From Planctomycetota bacterium (GTDB lineage: Bacteria > Planctomycetota > UBA1135 > GCA-002686595), in contig JASLMK010000066.1 in NCBI GenBank assembly GCA_030746555.1, positions 62,001 through 126,000 of the forward strand: 64,000 nucleotides of DNA, given 5' to 3'. Below, in pieces: positions 63,229-64,000 of the stretch (position 1 is its first letter; the number at the start of each line of letters is the position of its first letter). Position numbers and translations under genes: made by a program. Under the pieces are notes generated by a model. The model searched no databases. It saw only the letters and a list, made by a program, of their open reading frames with translations, and was not told where the DNA came from.

Positions 63229-64000
63229 TCAGGAGAAGCGGATCCGCGGATCGACGAGCACGTAGAGCACGTCGCTCAGGATGTTGCCGAGCAGGATCAG
63301 GAAGGTGTTGATGACGAGGATCCCCATCACCACCGCGTAGTCGCGCTCGATGATCGACGTGTAGCCGAGGTAGCCGATGCCGTCGATGTTGAAGACCTTC
63401 TCGATCAGGTAGCTGCCCGCCATGATCAGGCTGATCGCGTGGCCGAGGCCGGTGCAGATGGGGATCAGCGAGTTCCGCAGGGCGTGCAGCATGATCACCC
63501 GGCGCTCGGGCAGGCCCTTGGCGAACGCCGTGCGCACGTAGTCCTGGCCCAGGTTCTCCATGAGGGAGTTCTTCATCAGCACCGTCAGGGTGGCGAAGCT
63601 TCCCACGGCGTAGGCCAGGACCGGCAGCAAGGTGTGGTGCAGCTGGTCGGTGATCTTCCCCCAGGCGGAGAGCTCGTCCCAGTCGGCCGAGCGGAAGTCG
63701 CCGAGGGGCACGAGGTCCCAGAAGCTGCCCCCGCCGAAGAGCACCAGGAGGATCCCGCCCAGGGCCCAGCCGGGGATCGAGTAGCCGATGAAGACCGCCG
63801 CGCTGGAGGCGAAGTCGAAGACCCCGCCGTGGCGGATGGCCTTCATGACGCCCAGTGGAATGCAGACCAAATAGGCCAGGGTGAACCCGATCAGGCCGAA
63901 GTAGATGCTGACGGGGAAGCGGCTGAAGATCAGCTCGTGGACGGGGATGTTGTACTTGTAGGACTTGCCCAGGTTCAGGGTCACCAGGTCCTTCAGCCAG
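63229..64000 (-). CDS. YejB-like ABC transporter permease (5' end missing)
   Basis: The C-terminal ~257 residues of an OppB-family permease; the frame remains open to the right edge, so the start is outside. YejB features are FVSIPLGVMKAIRHGG-like YLVCIPLGVMKAIRHGG, GYSIPGWALGGILLVLFGGGSFWDLVPLGDF and the EAA loop DYVRTAFAKGLPERRVIMLHALRNS. The ending LYVLVDPRIRFS is typical. The substrate-binding protein gene would be expected further upstream, outside the window. Confidence 0.95.
   Translation of the reverse strand, partial: WLKDLVTLNLGKSYKYNIPVHELIFSRFPVSIYFGLIGFTLAYLVCIPLGVMKAIRHGGVFDFASSAAVFIGYSIPGWALGGILLVLFGGGSFWDLVPLGDFRSADWDELSAWGKITDQLHHTLLPVLAYAVGSFATLTVLMKNSLMENLGQDYVRTAFAKGLPERRVIMLHALRNSLIPICTGLGHAISLIMAGSYLIEKVFNIDGIGYLGYTSIIERDYAVVMGILVINTFLILLGNILSDVLYVLVDPRIRFS

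Overview
The window is a continuous piece of a very GC-rich bacterial chromosome, densely coded on both strands, with no insertion sequence, phage gene, integrase or CRISPR array visible. It starts inside dnaA and runs dnaA - candidate oriC - dnaN - dciA-like - gyrB, so it is next to the chromosomal origin. The cell is Gram-negative: it has Kdo synthesis, an LptD-like outer-membrane barrel, MltA, lipoproteins and a Yej-type peptide importer. Gene style suggests the Planctomycetota or a neighbouring deep-branching phylum: many ECF sigma factors with membrane partners, FG-GAP and HEAT proteins, DUF3106, and a homoaconitase-like enzyme. That placement is inference; no rRNA is present to settle it.

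Layout. 1-6000: replication genes and a free-standing MshEN-domain protein. 5941-12356: housekeeping genes, mostly minus strand (SDR, rsmB, fmt, trxA, scpA, M50 protease), plus an isolated MraZ-like regulator. 12492-20517: an envelope operon, kdsD-kdsC-giant lpt fusion, followed by tatA/B and a TIM-barrel isomerase. 20644-25675: small cysteine protein, first ECF sigma cassette, HEAT and DUF3299 proteins. 25703-30873: LeuA-type synthase, aspartokinase, MgtE, signal peptidase I with a large insert. 30966-33845: second ECF cassette with a zinc-finger anti-sigma factor and a DUF3106 protein. 33908-41000: mnmH, oxidase subunit III, purF, glycosyltransferase, B12-radical SAM enzyme, tRNA-Arg(CCG). 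41064-44732: exported calcium-repeat protein and third ECF cassette, whose anti-sigma factor appears fused to an RseB/MucB-like sensor. 44880-54435: acetyltransferase, split glutamine-dependent NAD synthetase, MoxR, TPR lipoprotein, homoaconitase-like hydratase, CAP protein, MltA. 54603-58701: two-gene pyruvate:ferredoxin oxidoreductase whose first subunit carries a CBS pair. 58722-64000: Yej/Opp-type importer with an FG-GAP lipoprotein, running off the right edge.

The strongest candidates for something undescribed are: (1) the 1664-residue protein at 14090-19084, which seems to join an LptC-like inner-membrane anchor, a long LptA/OstA-like beta region and an LptD-like barrel in one chain, directly after kdsD-kdsC where lptC-lptA normally lie; (2) the RseA-RseB-like fusion at 42930-44732; (3) the CBS-bearing oxidoreductase; (4) a signal peptidase I with an inserted beta-sandwich-like domain. 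Tight translational coupling is common (many 4-base ATGA/GTGA/TTGA overlaps). Several promoters of the sigma-70 type (TTGnCn, 16-18 bases, TAnnnT-like) can be read by eye and helped choose start codons.
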